From positions 17,303,001 through 17,367,000 of the forward strand of contig OY987272.1 in assembly GCA_963920665.1 (NCBI GenBank): a stretch of DNA of 64,000 nucleotides. The letters run 5' to 3'. The notes under the pieces are model-generated. The model saw only the letters and a program-made list of their open reading frames with translations, had not been told where the DNA came from and searched no databases. The position numbers and the translations under genes were made by a program. Below, piece by piece: positions 37,056 to 51,400 of the stretch; positions within the stretch are counted from its first letter, which is position 1, and each line of letters opens with the position of its first letter. Source of the stretch: Straminergon stramineum. Its lineage: Eukaryota > Streptophyta > Bryopsida > Hypnales > Calliergonaceae.

Positions 37056-38003
37056 CCCCTCACCGCCCAAGGCTTGAATAGGTTCAAAAACAACATCTCT
37101 TTTGAAGTGTTATAGATATAATTTTCACCAAGTTATAGAGATCTCGACCATACAATCTTATAGCACTTGTTGTAGATGACTTGCATTAATTTGGTGTCAT
37201 TTGATTGCATAGATTGAAAGATTATAATGTTTTAGTGTTGAAAAACGATGTTGAAATTTTTCTAAAAACACATTAGGAGGCGAAATTCAGTTTCTAAATC
37301 TACTCAAATGAAGAAACTTTAAGCTATAAAGTTATTCAAAATCAGCATAAAAACACATTGATTAAAAAAATATCATTCAATTGACTCACTGTATCTACAA
37401 AATGGCTTTGAAATGTCAAAAAATAGCAAGAAAAGTTTCTAAAAACTCATCAAAAACTAAACCTCCAACTTCTTGGATTGATATGAAATTTTATACACAA
37501 ACTAAACTAGTATGGGCAACTTTTTCAAAAACATTCATTGGAATCGAAGATAGTATGAAGAAGAAACAAGACACCAAAGTTCACTATAATCCAAAAATGT
37601 CAAGATTTTCAACTTCGAAATGCTCCTAGACATTCAAAACAACCTTGATTGACATGAAAATTCTACCACAATAACTAGACTTCAAGGGGAACATAACCCA
37701 ATTTTTTTTTACTGAAAACGAACTTTGGATGAAGGAGATACAAGCCCCTGAAGTTGCAGCCATCAAATGCAAATTGGTGAACTGAAATTGAACTTGAGAA
37801 CTTCAATTGGCTTCCAAAAATTCAGTTAATCTTGAATTGATCTGAAAATTTTACCACACCAACTAGAAGAGAGAGCACAAAATTTCCAACAAGTTTTATT
37901 GAATTTGGACTTTGGATGCAAAAGTTACAGCACTTTGAATTTGACCTGAATTTGACCTGAATTTGACCTGAGGGCACTTTTGGTCCCCTTCAGCGGTGAA
38001 GGG
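37056..38003. mobile_element. piggyBac-like non-autonomous element, 948 bp, TTAA target sites
   Basis: Flanked on both sides by TTAA (37052-37055 and 38004-38007). The left end is CCCCTCACCGCCCAAGG. The right end read inward is CCCTTCACCGCTGAAGG: a near-perfect terminal inverted repeat starting CCC, as in piggyBac-superfamily elements. The interior has no transposase and contains an 11-bp unit gaatttgacct repeated three times at 37937-37969. Removing the element and one TTAA restores tttgtacaTTAAcatgtcc, matching tgtgctTCAAcatgtcc in the related element at about 12.63 kb. The superfamily call rests on TTAA plus terminal CCC and is inference. Confidence 0.72.
37937..37969. repeat. Three tandem copies of an 11-bp unit
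   Basis: The unit gaatttgacct occurs three times without a gap, just inside the right end of the piggyBac-like element. Directly visible. Confidence 0.95.
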
Positions 38004-38060
38004 TTAACATGTCCAAAATTTGTTGTAAAAATCTAATTTCTCAATTAGTCATGGCAATAC

Positions 38061-39486
38061 TTAGAAGAGCCACTAATAGAAGATATAGCAGATACGGTAA
38101 GAGATATGCAAATTGGAAGTCGGTCATCAATTTATTCAACTTTGCAAGTTGCATGAGAAACATTGTGAAATACACATCCTGTTACATTAGTTGGAAATTC
38201 AAATAAAAAATCCATATTCAAGACATCCAAAGGAATTGACTCAAAGAACAGTCTCTCCTAGTTTGAAAGGAAACGCTCTTACTTCCAGGAAATTTCATCA
38301 ATTCGTACAAACTGGAGAGACTCCCCAAATCAACAGAGGGATAGAATGATGCTATCTTTAATCGTATTCTGCACAAGCGAAATCATTCAAAGGCCATTCA
38401 GGCAAACAGTACTTACTGGCCACTTAGGATAAACACATTCTCATCTACTCCACATCCATCCAAGATTAGAACCAGCAAGAAGGGTATGCTCTTCAGCTTC
38501 AGCTATCATAATTCTACTGGCATGGGAGACTGATATGAGTGTTTTTGACAACAAACTTGACAAACTTGGAAAGTAGCAATCCTACCAGGTTCCAAGTTCC
38601 GACCGCTCTGTAGATGTGAAGTGGAAGCAGTACACTCCTTGCAATAAAACCAAACTCAGACCATCCAACGTCCAGATAGGAGCCATTCAAAAACGATACC
38701 ATTTCACAGCACGAACAACCGTCTCGATCCAAAAGCGAGCCAAAAAATCCCAGTCAGATTGGGTTTCACGGAGATTATGTTGGTACAACCATTTGGTGTT
38801 TCCAACAAGACGATTTCACCAATCCTGCACGCTACGTCTCCAGTCCACTTTTAATAATAACCCTAAACCCACGTGCATCGCTGTACAGAGTGACAAATTT
38901 CCATTATCCTATACAATTTGCAAGTACTACTGGTGTTCAATGCATGCACTATGGTACATGTTCTAGTGCAGAAGATGAAGAATACCTCCTGGTAAATCAA
39001 AATCTCATATCAGCAGCGCCTAGAGTGCCAACACCTAGACTAAACAGGTGCTACGTACACCACCACCAGCATTCCCAGGTACATTGCCTCGACATCCAGC
39101 GGTATTACGCCAACGGAGATGGGAGTCCTGCTACTGTTTAGAAAATGTGAGCCTCACACCAGGACTGTCAGTATGGAAAAATAACGTCCACCTCTCGACC
39201 TCCTCAGGCATCCATAATGTGTGCGTCTAAATCATCAGTCGACAGATATAGCCTCTACTCAAGAACCCAAGTCACCATCCCACCTATCAACTTGTGAGAA
39301 ACTGGACCCCAGCTCTCCACCTGAGATGTGGGGCTCCGGAGATTGAAACGTTTCACCATTGTGAGTCTCCAAAAATTCAATAGGATCACCTCAAAATCGC
39401 AGGATGGCAATCCACTCCTAAAGATAAGACAGCCTCTCACCTGCTGTGGTGGATTTGTTGCAACAAAAATTAGGTAGTATTCTATC
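38061..39486. other. 3' flank of TAF2
   Basis: Composition rises from AT-rich to mixed at about 38.25 kb. No gene could be identified. Minus-strand frames at 38514-38732 (FLNGSYLDVGWSEFGFIARS) and around 39050-39130 (hydrophobic, PISVGVIPLDVEAMYLGMLV) look mildly protein-like. They may be 3' untranslated sequence of TAF2 or a decayed gene. Confidence 0.3.
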
Positions 39487-42400
39487 TCAAGCGGTCGTCC
39501 TTGGCTTTTTGAACTTGAGCTTAATCTTCATGATATCAGTTCCACCTTGATTCTCAACCTTGGTACCCTCGAGCTGTGAAAAATCATTGACAGGCACATC
39601 CAAAGCAGGCTTCTCCTCTAATGTTACATTTATATCTTCTTTACGGTGTTTATCCTCTTTGGAAGACTTGTGCCCGTCTTGACGGTGACGCTGCTCTCTT
39701 TCCTCTTTCCGTTTCCTCTTCTTGTCTAGATACTCTGGATCATTGTGCTTATCATGCTTCCTCTCTTTGCGATCCTTCTTCCTCTCTTTCCGATCCTTCT
39801 TGTCCTTCTTGTCATGTCTTCTCTCCTTCTTATCCCCAGACTGCTTCTCTAACCGTTTTTGAGATTCATTTTCCTGTGTAGCGTCCTGTGTATCAGCACC
39901 GTCCTGTGTACTATTCTCCGTACCCATCATTCCAGAGAGACTGTTGTAGCGCTGAAGCTCTGGGGTCTGAGACACACCAAACGCCTTCCTAGGATCATCT
40001 CTAGATTCTCCCATGCCATCAAGAGTATCTTCCCCGTACAGATCAAATGGGGGCTCCTGTTCCGTACTTGCCCGAGAATCACTCCCTTGATAAGTAATAG
40101 GCTGATGAAATTCTCGGGAAATGGCAACTTCAGTGTCCTCATGGTTTAGCTCCTCAGTATCCTGGGGTTTCAATATATGGTCACCTTCAGGAATCCTATC
40201 GTGCGTATCATTCTCTGTCCCAGAATCCACCTTATTTGTGTGCAGAGCTTGCGATTCCTCTGGCTCTATATGAGATGATTCAAGCTGAGTGAAAGGATTT
40301 GAGTCTATAACCTCTTGAAGATTCAATTCCTCTTTAACAGGTGGAGAATACACAACGTGATGCTCGGCGGGTACAGCCCCAGTGGATACTTCTAAAGCCT
40401 GAGTTGTACCGTCACCTGCAATGTCGCAGAAGGACTAACCCGTTTAGCATATCAAAATCTTAACACGATATGTTTAAGGTGAACATTATAAAACATTGAA
40501 GTAGCTACAGTAGAGGAGCCTAATAGCCTCAATTACATGTGCAAATCCCAGTCAAAATATCTAGTACAGACGATGCACCAATTACGATTAAATTGGCATT
40601 GAAGCAAGGACAGGCACCCCATTTCCTTAACACATCTGCTTGATAGATGATCAATTCAATAAAGAACACGAGAAAGTACAAACTTGCACCTGCTGGCGAT
40701 CTCATGTAGTCCTTCGAAAGTTTGAACTTGACGTATAATCTTCCTTTAGCGTCGAACAACTCTCGTTTACCCCCCGAGCTTCCGCTCTCTGCCCGCTCAG
40801 CGTTATCTCTAGAAACACTTGGACGCACAACTCGGACCTTCAAAGGCTCTGGCTGAGGAGCAGGAGGTTGTGTAGGTCGAAGGCGAAGCTTGAAAGAATT
40901 CTTAGTCTTTCCAAACCTCTTGTCTTGAGATAGATGATGGGGGGCCAATTTGGAGAGACACTCAACCGAGCGATACAACGATGCAGACCTGCTTGACAGC
41001 TCCAAGTCAGCATAGTACTTACAATTCTTCAATATCGATTAGCTCCTATCCCAATTTCATTTTTTTTTTTAAATGCAGAGGGGGGAAAATATGCAAGTAG
41101 AATGCAAAATATGTCATACCTGCCGGCAAGAACCTGCAAAAACGAGAAGACGCTATGCCGAAGCAGAACATTATGAAAAGCCTTGCTGCTGTCTAGCAAA
41201 GCCAACAGTCGAGCTACAGTAACACCCCCAATTCTAGAGTTTCCCTTCTCTGTGAGAGAGCCCAAACGGACCAAGTGCTTCATAACTTTGCTTTGAACTG
41301 CACCACGACCACTGAAACCGTAAGAAACACAAAGGCTAGAAGCCGCAAAGCAAGATGTGCATAGCACCCATAGATTTCCCAAACCAAGATCATTGAACAA
41401 AAATCTAGCCACATAGGATAGGTTCATAGGTTCTGATGAAGAGGAAACATGCTATTATATTGCGCACAAATGTGGACAGAAGCGTGTAATCAAAGAATTC
41501 ACCTGCAAAGGACTGGTCATCATAGACAAGTTGTAACGCAAGTATAACTACTGCTTCCAATCCTTTAGAATGAAATTCTATATCTAATGTCGCTTTCAGC
41601 GCTGCCACTCGCACTTGCCATTGGACCTTGTGCTCTTTGAATGGCTTTAACAGTTGTTTCACTCGTTCCTGGACAAGTAGGAACCAGCTCGTGTCATCAC
41701 TCTGTCCATAAAAACAAAGGGACATAATCTTGCAACATCCATAAAACATTCGCGTGCAGGGCAACGGAAGCAACTGGGATATAACTTACCGTAGGTAAAG
41801 CATGAGAGAAGCGAATAGCGAGCTTCGCAAGAGTATGGATGCAGCTAATTGTCACAACTCCGTTATAACTTGGCATTAATCTGTATGCACCAGCAATTCC
41901 TCATGTCAGTGTACCGCTCTTAAAGTCACCAGATGAGCAACAAAGTGACCTTATCATGGTCCATGCCATTGCAGTTGTTCAGAAAATTAAGCACAATTGA
42001 TAATAGTGAAATGGAAGGTCAGGTAATAGATTTCCATACTTACCTATCATACTGCAAGAAGCGATCTATCTGCTTCAACATCCGTGCTAATGTTTTTAAA
42101 TTCTGTTTCAACGAGCACCACACGTTTAGATATAAATGCTGCCCAAATATACTACACATTAGATTAGTTCCACAGCAGATACTTCGAAATGTACAAAAAG
42201 TATATTCGAAGAAAGAGCAGCTCAAGAACGAAAACTAGCTTGTCACTACAATGGACTCAACAAACGTAATGGCTATTTGTGTCAAGAAACTGAAAAGGGA
42301 TCGCGGGACTCCCACCTGCTGCCCGAACTCCAGTGACCCTACAGATTCAATGACTGAAGCTAGCCAAAATACATCAGAGTACGTATTTCCACTGTTGTCA

Positions 42401-45400
42401 TTATGCTGTCCCATCCCAAAACAAAAACTTCACTTTGAGAATAAAATATACTCCCCAAAGTAAAACAGTCCATGTTAAATAGCATGATTATAAATAACCT
42501 AAAAAGAAGAAAACCTTTAAATCTGCTCACGCACAACGCGCACTCAAAGAAGATGTACACCAAAGATATTCAATTAAGAGCCTCATCTTCAAGAACTACA
42601 CACATAAGAAGAAACCTTAAGAATATGTAAAATTAAATCAGTCGCTTCCAACGGGCTCTTGCCGTCGTTCCCACGAACTTCAGCAACTGCTCCTGGAATC
42701 GCCTGCATGAACCAACAACGCAAACTGTACACTCAAAAGAGGGAAAAATTGTTTTCATCAGAAGTCCTGGCAATCAGAGTTTTAAGAGGTTTAAAATTGA
42801 GGAATGTCATCAACGACGTACAACGTCCTGATAGGTTTGAGAATTTAGACAATTAAATTTGGATTAGCAAGTTCATTCCAATTTCACATCTCGAAGTTTG
42901 AAGCAGATGTAAATCACGGTACCTCAGACAAATACGCTTCCAAGTCAAATGTTAAGTCCAAAAATAAACATACGTGTACTGCCAAAAATCAAATCGCAGA
43001 GACCAGGTGTATCAGCGAATCTACCTCCAAAACAAAATATTCAGAGAAATCGTGAAAATCATTTGGTCTGTGTGCCCCCAGTCCACCCACAACCCGTCCA
43101 CCCCAGTAAAAATCTCTTTCTGATCTCGAAATCATAAAAACCTCCCTACTTGGTATAAGCCAAAGTCAATTTTCGTGTCAAGTAGAAGGAAATCGATCTG
43201 TGCATCTAGAGGGGGCACAGAAGAGGACTCACTTGGGTAAACCTATATCAGGATCAAAGCAACGACTTTTATAATACTTTATTAGATTCTGTAAACCCAT
43301 GTAACTTGTACCCTGCACATAAATATTGGAGAGAAGTGAGTGAAAATGATGCAATGCATCTAGGCGGAGAGTACACACTACATAATTAAACTTCAGAGTC
43401 CGATTTCCGCTAAATATGAGCATCAGAGGTTAAAATAATTGCTCAACACAGGAAACAGAAGAGGCTAATCAACATCTCCAGCAACCTCAAAGTTAAAGTA
43501 ACAAATTCGTGCACAATATGACACACATGGTGGAATGTGCTTCATACACCACAAATGGCTGCGTGAGGGAAAGCGCACCTCTGAGGCAGTACTAGCGAGT
43601 GCAGTAGCTGCTTCAATTCTCACGCGGCAGAAGACCTATAATTGTTAAGGGAAAACAGTCAATGCCAGTTAATAAGTATAATGAAATTCTTGAGTTCTAT
43701 CAAACTCTCGCACTACAGATCTGATATGAAGACAATACTGTAAGTGGAGAAATATGCATCCTTCGTTGAAAGACAAGAAAACCCAGATATCACTACATAG
43801 TTGTTCCTGACCACACATGCACCAATTCACACAGTACCTTGGGATCATTAAGACAATTGTTGAGAGCATTGACTTGAGCAAACGACGTCCGAGGAAGGGC
43901 ACGCAATGCCGCCACAGCTTGAATTTGACCAATAACATCCCTGTCTTTCTCCAACTGGTTTATCTGTACAGAAAGCGAATCACCCAGAATAAATACCCAG
44001 ATAGGAACCGCCTGTCAAATCTTACTCATAGATTCAAACTTAAAATATCTCAGAAAAGTGAACATCTGAAGCAGTTCGTTAAACATACCCACATATGCTC
44101 AGGTTGAAGTAGATTTAACTCCGCTAAATATTCTAACTCCGGATCACCGCGTATCCATAACAGTGGCGACTCCAAACTGTCGGAAAATCATAAACATCAA
44201 CAACAAAACCTCTGTCAGAAAACAGATACTTCAGCGTCAAAAGTAGAAAGGTAAAATAATATCATCGGCTAACTCTCGTATCCAAGATAACGGGAGACAG
44301 TAAACCAAGATAGAAAACCAAATGAGAAATCAAAATCCGCCAATACACAAGAGCTGTCTGCAGGTACCTTTGAGCTGGAGTAGCTTCCACATTATCCTCA
44401 AGAGCTTCACCCTTAGTTCCTTTCTTAGGACGCTGAATTCGCCGACCAGCCAGCTTGGAATGGCACTGAAGTTCCAAAAGTTGGTAACAATCACCAGCCA
44501 TGGGTAAGCTTGGATGATCATACATACCATCCAACTCGTGCAGCCTTATGCTCATCATCCCAGGCCACCCCATGTCTGAGGGGCGGTGCTTTGACTCAGG
44601 AGATTCAACTTTTCCTGTATCTCCAACATGCTTAGGCAAGGCAGTGGACTCCCGGCGAACTGCAAGCTCTACCATGTTGCGCCTCTTGCTGTATACAAAC
44701 CCCATCCTACCCAAAAAAAGACCCAGAACATAAAATTTCTCAGAAATTTGCTAGGATCTGATCCACAAGATCATTCCGTGGCAGCATGAGCGGGATGCTT
44801 TCTGTGAAGTCATGAGCAGCGCCCACAAATACAATGGAGAAAGCACAGTTCTGAGCTGATCTTCGTGATTTCAAAGTGAGAATCGCGAAGTCTGACACGT
44901 CCTAGTGAAGAAGTCCATCATAAGAACCAAACCTTGTTTCAAATTTACAACGAAATCCAAAAGAATTTCAGGATTTTATCGGTCACACCCTCTTGTGAAA
45001 ACCTTCCCAAAGGTTGATTTTTGATTCAAAATGTAAAAATAAATCTTAGGCCTCAGGCCTTGGCTCCCTCACAATTGACAGTAGAGTCTCAGCACAAAAC
45101 TTGTCTTCCTCTCAAATTATTAGGTATTCATATAAAACAACAGTTATCTGTTTCACCAAGTATTAACATCGCTGCAAAATCCGACAAAAGATCAAAACCC
45201 AATCCGATACCTTTCTTTGATTCTTAATCACTGTGACAAATAGAAGGCTTTTAAGACAAACCTCAAACGAGGGCAACCTGACGATTCAACCCAGCGTGGA
45301 AAAAAATCCTTCAAGAAAGGACGTTCCAGATTTCCCAATTTGTTTGCGAAGTGGCGAAACTGCAACACCATGGAGATTCTTAGTGGACAAAGTAGAGAAA

Positions 45401-48400
45401 TTGGAGAGTTTGCAGAGGAAATCCATAGTGAGTCTAGTGTGAAGACACTCTGATTAACCATAAACACACGACATTTAACTACTTATTCACAGATACTCAA
45501 AGTTAGAGCTGTCTCAGTAAACGTAAAATTGAAGAATAAAAAACGTAAAAAAAACAACCTCTGTAGTGCTAAGGGTTCGATTCGTCCGGTTAGGATCTTG
45601 TGCCCTCATGATTATTCTCTGTAAAACCTGCATCATTCAAATCTCCAGTTCAACACAAGAAACTTAAAAAGCAAGACAAGGTTCCAAAGTGATGCATCGG
45701 CAACCTCTTACTAACGATAACCTATACCTTTCGAAATGGCTCCGGACCCATTTGCTTTTCCAACATTTGCACAACCGCAGTCTGTAGAACATGGAACCAA
45801 GTATATAATTCAGTATCTGACAGCAACTGTATCCACTCCCCAAGTACAGGTACGAAGCCGACTGCTGGCCCGTGTGAATCAGGAGTGGAGCTGTTACCAA
45901 GCAAAAAGGTTTGAAGTATGCAAAATCATTTCAATAACCGGTCAAGTGAGATTAACCTCTCATCACAGTCCATCAAGCTAAAAGATAAATTACAAAATGA
46001 AAATATATAAATAATCTTTAAATTCATTGATAAGCCAAAGAATCTATAAATTCTCCAAGCGGAATTGAAAATGTAGTCATCACATTGAACACAGCGTATG
46101 CTTCTGAGTGACACTTGATCAAGAGTGACTTGGTAAAAGTTTCGTGTGTATCACAACGTACAGCTTTCCAAGTTCTAACTTTCCCAAGACCACCAAGGTT
46201 TTCAGTGCCACACATGTATACATCCACCCCAGCTGGCGGGCTTAGGACAGGTGCTCCATCGACTTCTACCAAGCATACCGCTTCGTTGGCCTGCAAGAGA
46301 AAGTGAAGCGGAACACTATGAACTGTTTCACTGAAGAGGAAATTCTCAACAGTTACCAAAACCTCGGTCTCAAACATAAGTACTCGACTATGATCTCACA
46401 AAAATCACTGCTGCAGAGTATAAGGTTCCAATTTGAATCGATAGGAGCTTCAATCTTCCCACCCTTTCACTCCTGCCAACAATTACCTGTATGGAAGAGT
46501 ATCAAACACTAACCTGCAGAAGGATACAAAGTGAGTAAAGCAATACCTTATACCGCCTAAAGCGCGCTTCATTGTTTCCAAGAAAACGCTTGACAAAAAG
46601 ATCAGTAAGCATTCCAGCCAAACCTTCCAAGAGCCAATCTGAAGAACAATCCATGCAGGATCAAAACCACTCTCAATTTCCAGCATAATAGCAATAGATT
46701 CATAAAAAGATATCTCTGGCACCGTAGTTATGCTCTACTGTAAGCTTAAAATACAGAAACTAGACATATGGGAGCATTTTTTGTGATAGGCTATACGATC
46801 TACCTTGAGAAATTCTACAAAGCTTCTAAATATATAAAGATGTATATATTACAACCTCAAATGAGAGGCAACTCCCACACTCCCAATCTCAGTCACAAAA
46901 AATTACAAATATACAACTACACTTCAACTCAGATATTTCTAGCCCCATAATAAATAAATAAATATGAGCCTACCATCTGCTGGAGAATCAGGAGTTATGA
47001 AGATGCCAAACCACTGCTGAGCCAAAGCATGTGCAAGCTTAATACGTGTACCAATAGCCTGGACAAAAACCACCACGATCACGAATTGTTATCCATGAGT
47101 ATTTTTCAAAGAGTAAGAAAAATACAGCCTATGCCATCACCATCCACATCAATTGCACCACAGTCACCAAACAGCAGGCAGCAGAAAATATCAATGATAG
47201 CCGTTATCTGAGTTGGACACATGCATTCATTATTACCACTCTAGAGTTCTGTCTACATTTACATGAAAACAAACTCAATAAGCCGATGCGCACAAATATC
47301 AACATAAAATACCAACTTTTGATAAAAGCAAAATTTTCTAATGAACAACTAGCTCCTAGTAGCAATCTGGATTATCTCATGTCCATGTTAAGAAAAATGT
47401 GTTGGAGAATAACACCTTCAGCAAATAATGAGAGACAACATCAAGAGATTTGCAAAGGTACGGAAGGAGTGAGACTTGTAAATCACAATATCATACCCTA
47501 CCTCATCAATAATGCGCTCATCTGCCAACAGATCCGCACTGAAAGTTGCTACGGACGCTCCAATGCTGTTAGTTGAGATGACAGCATTACCAGGGAGAAA
47601 CACTTGTTTGTAGCATCCAAATGGAAAAGGAGCCCCCAGATATTCTTCATATAGGCTGGAAAATGAAACAAAGAATATGCAACAAAGTTCAACAAAATAA
47701 ACTGTAATAGTCATGCATGTATGTAAACTTGGGAAGGTTAAAGATTCAACTACATAGTGTATTCATAGTTCTGTAAATCATCAAACACATATTTCATCAT
47801 GAACAAATTCATTACAATTTGGAAGTAGCGCAAAAAGGTTCTTTTCGTTATCAAATCATTTTATAGCAGATCTGCATTCAATCCATGACTCTTTGATAGA
47901 AGTTGAAAGAAAGCTGAATTTTACATTGCCAGATTAAAGAATCCTCACTACAAAACAAATACGATTCTCAAAAGATGCATACTGGTCGAAGGCAGGTTTA
48001 TAAGTTCAAGGTACAAGTACAGAAAATTCCTAAGCAAGCACTAAAAATTAGTTGGAAAGGCTAAGAAACAAAATGAGGGAAAAAATGCACCTGAAAACAG
48101 TGTGAAAGGTACTGATAGATGCATTTAATGTTGCGTCCATGCCCGGCATACATAAATGTGACACATTTGAATGATGACGATCTGGAAGAACAAATAAAGG
48201 TGCAACAACCAGGGACACAAAAGATGCTGATGTTGGAATTGGAAGGCTGTATACAAACGTCTTGAGGTGAGTTCCTTCCTTGCTGTACACCTGCTCACAC
48301 ATCCAGCATACCATCATAAATATCAAGGGACAATCTACAAACCAATCCTCAAGTCTACTCAAGTGTCATTCTGGAATAAAGGAAACATGTACAAATGCTT

Positions 48401-51400
48401 GATACTCATGCACTAAAATTCAGAAATATATTTCAAAACAGTGTTTATAAGAACGAATAGATGAAAAGATAAAAACAAGGTCTAAAACCGAAAAGAGTAA
48501 AGTTACACCATAGAAAATGTTGAGTAAATCCAAACATCCCCCAAATGGGAACTGGATGCTAAGAGCAGCATTAGTAACATAAAAAGAATGAATCAACAAT
48601 TCCATTCACGAAAAGAAGCACATGACAAGGACGGCAGAACTCTAACCTGGTGAAGCAATTTCCCATTGCTTACCGCAACATACTCTGACTGAACTGTAAA
48701 CTCAAGGTCGAAGCTGACAAACAATAAACAGGATCGCAAAATTATAAGTAAGGTTCACTACGATAACAAAATGGACAAAGCAGACATGATACATGATACG
48801 TGCAATGACCCTGCCCTGAAAAAATCCAAGTAGACATTTGAGCATGGTTCTTAATAATAAAATATTCTAATCCTTTGTTGGATCTTGTTTGGAATTGAAA
48901 AACGATTCCAACAAATCGTTCAATATATTTTTCGGAGAGTTGCATGAGTTCTAAGAACGTGTAAACAACAACATCATGATGGATTGACATGAAGTAACAA
49001 CCTCAGAAATAACAAGGGCAGCAATCTCAAATGTGACACCCCCTACTCCCTTGTTGGTCCAATCAATTTACAACACAAATAACGAACACATATCTACCCA
49101 GCTAATGTCCTATCACCACAAAAAAATTGCAATTACAAAATGGAGTTCACTATGATTTTTCCTCCTTTCAAAATTATGGAAGTTCACGTCATTCCAGCGG
49201 GTGCACCTTGACTAATTTGCACTTTCGACGAACACCAAAGGCAGTCATTTGGAAGCGAACGATCCAGCAGAAGTAAAACTCCCAAGCAATTAAAACCAGA
49301 GTAAACTTCACACTGGCACCGCTTTAGGAGGTCAAATCATTTCTTGCTATAGTACCTGCACCGTTGTAAAGTTGAATCCACACAAGGAAACCAGCAACGT
49401 GCTCGCCTCAATTGGTTGTTGGTGTGAAATACGTCTCCTTGAAAATGACCTCCTGAAGATGGCTTCTCTACCCAATACTCCACACGCACAATTTTTACCT
49501 GTATAGTCACGGTGAGTTGCCTTTCAAGTCAAATATTCAAGCACTTAGTGGAATAGAGGAAGGCCAAAAATCAATAAACCGACAATCCTACCAGAAGCCC
49601 TCCAACCATTACACAAGTACCTCATGCATACAGTCTGAGGTAGCAGTTTATTACCTCTTCTGATTCAGATCCACGAACAGCCTCCAAATTAGATACCTCA
49701 GACTTTGTATCATGCGCTGACTGTGACAATCCATTTTCCAACCCTAATTCACCATTCACCTGTCGAAGATATCTTCATAGTCAGTGGGCTGATACATTTA
49801 AAATACAAAATCACTATCAAGATACCTATCATCTTCCACAAAGAAACTCTTCAGAAGACATAACGAAGTAGAATACATTTGAATTCCCTGTTTGCTAATG
49901 CGCTTACAGACTTCATTATCAAATTGCGTTAGGTCTCTTGACCTGACGAACTCAAGCCTATCCGGGTTGTACCACATTAGCATGAAAATTCTTGAATATC
50001 CACCATTCATAAACATGTGAAGAGGTATGTCAAATTGATAAATGAAAAAAATGAAGAAAATCAAATAACAGTAAGGTCATTTTACTCAATTATAAAGAAT
50101 GTGGAATACATGTATACTACAATGTATTTAATAATATAACTTTCTCATGCCGACTCCAACCGGATAACAATTCATACGAATGTAACTAGCTCGTTTAGAA
50201 AACAAAATTTGTAGTTTACTGCCACCTCAGTCGAGATACGCATATCTTCCAAATATGCATAGACATATTTTACGGCCAGAGAGGGCTCCGCAGACCTCTA
50301 GGGCTTACTGAAGCATAATTATGGCCCGAAATAGAGAACTTGGCATCAAGACTATTGTCTAATTTCACTTCCACAACCAACTGGGCTAGAAATGAAATTA
50401 TTAGAAGTGAAACATAGTGTAGTACTCTTTCCACAATATGGGCTCTTCATGCTTTGCAATCTTCTCGAGATCATGTAGAACTACTAGAACACGTAGGGGC
50501 TATTTGTACTCTAGAAAGCTCACCTCCAGTTTCGTTTTAAGTTCTTGGCCTGAGTCCTTAGGTGTTGATGAAGCAGGAGGATCAATAACGAGATCAGGTT
50601 GAGATTCCATATAAAGATCGTCAGAGTACTTCCGATAGGCATCGTCGGCAGCCTCCAGGTGCGACTTGGTGTAAGGTGCAGGGTCAGGCCCATAGTTAAG
50701 GTTCGCCTCATACTGACTACGTTGGTTATGAATTTTGAATTGAGCTTCTACGCCATCAACGAGAACCTGTTCAATATGAAGGCCCCGGGCATGCAATCCA
50801 ATCTTCCCTTGTCTTGCACCAACTTTTAGTTCTGTATGCCTGTATCACAAATCTACTTAAGAATATATATATCCAATATTATCTTCCACACTGGTCGTGC
50901 TTGAAACACAAGTCCGCCTCGAAATGAGGTATGAAAGTCATGACTCCGAAATCTGAACGAGAGCCTGAACTAAAACCCTGAGCCCCTAAACCCTACAGAT
51001 AAACCCCTGATCAGGTGGAGTCAGCAGAGTCTAATGACTTTCACTCAAATCAGAAGTGTTTCCAAAACTCCCAGTCATCATAGTGATTTCACTATCTGAA
51101 ATTCCTAATAGGTTCGGAAGTAAAACAACAAAAGCATGATGCTATTTGACAGCTTAAGTTGCAGAAGCACGACATGCTAACAGCCTGCTCAAATCGAGAC
51201 ATTAATTTTTCAAGTCTCAGACAGAGTGCTCACCCATAGATCCGCTGAGACGGTAGGTCGATGGCCACACAGAGCTTCTGGTGAAGTATTGTGCTACATG
51301 ATGACGCAACCCCTTCGTCTGACTTGATAACCCCTACATCTACTCACCAATTATAATTAGAGGACGATTCACTACGGAGATTTCATTGCTACTCCATAAG

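Larger units (their letters stand above)
36400..38060. mobile_element. Foldback element (relative of 12.4 kb element) split by a TTAA element
   Basis: The left part (about 36410-36470: aattgtgacaactaattaat, then tttggacatattgtac) matches one arm of the 12385-12737 element. The right part (about 37020-37051 plus 38004-38060: cacaagtgtggtgtttgtac ... catgtccaaaattt, ctcaattagtcatggcaat) matches the other arm. The right arm is interrupted exactly at TTAA by the element at 37056-38003. Boundaries are approximate because the copy is old. Confidence 0.55.

Noticed and set aside
39621..40149. Plus-strand open frames opposite the TAF2 last exon
   Set aside because: They are antisense shadows of the Lys-rich TAF2 tail, which is clearly coding on the minus strand.
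45560..45600. gggttcgattc, like a tRNA T-loop
   Set aside because: It lies within a phase-consistent TAF2 exon and has no D-arm or acceptor stem.
45782..45904. Minus-strand frame extending the TAF2 exon upstream ([17 protein letters not shown])
   Set aside because: TAF2 homology starts only at 45781 after an AG acceptor, and phases agree without it, so it is intron.
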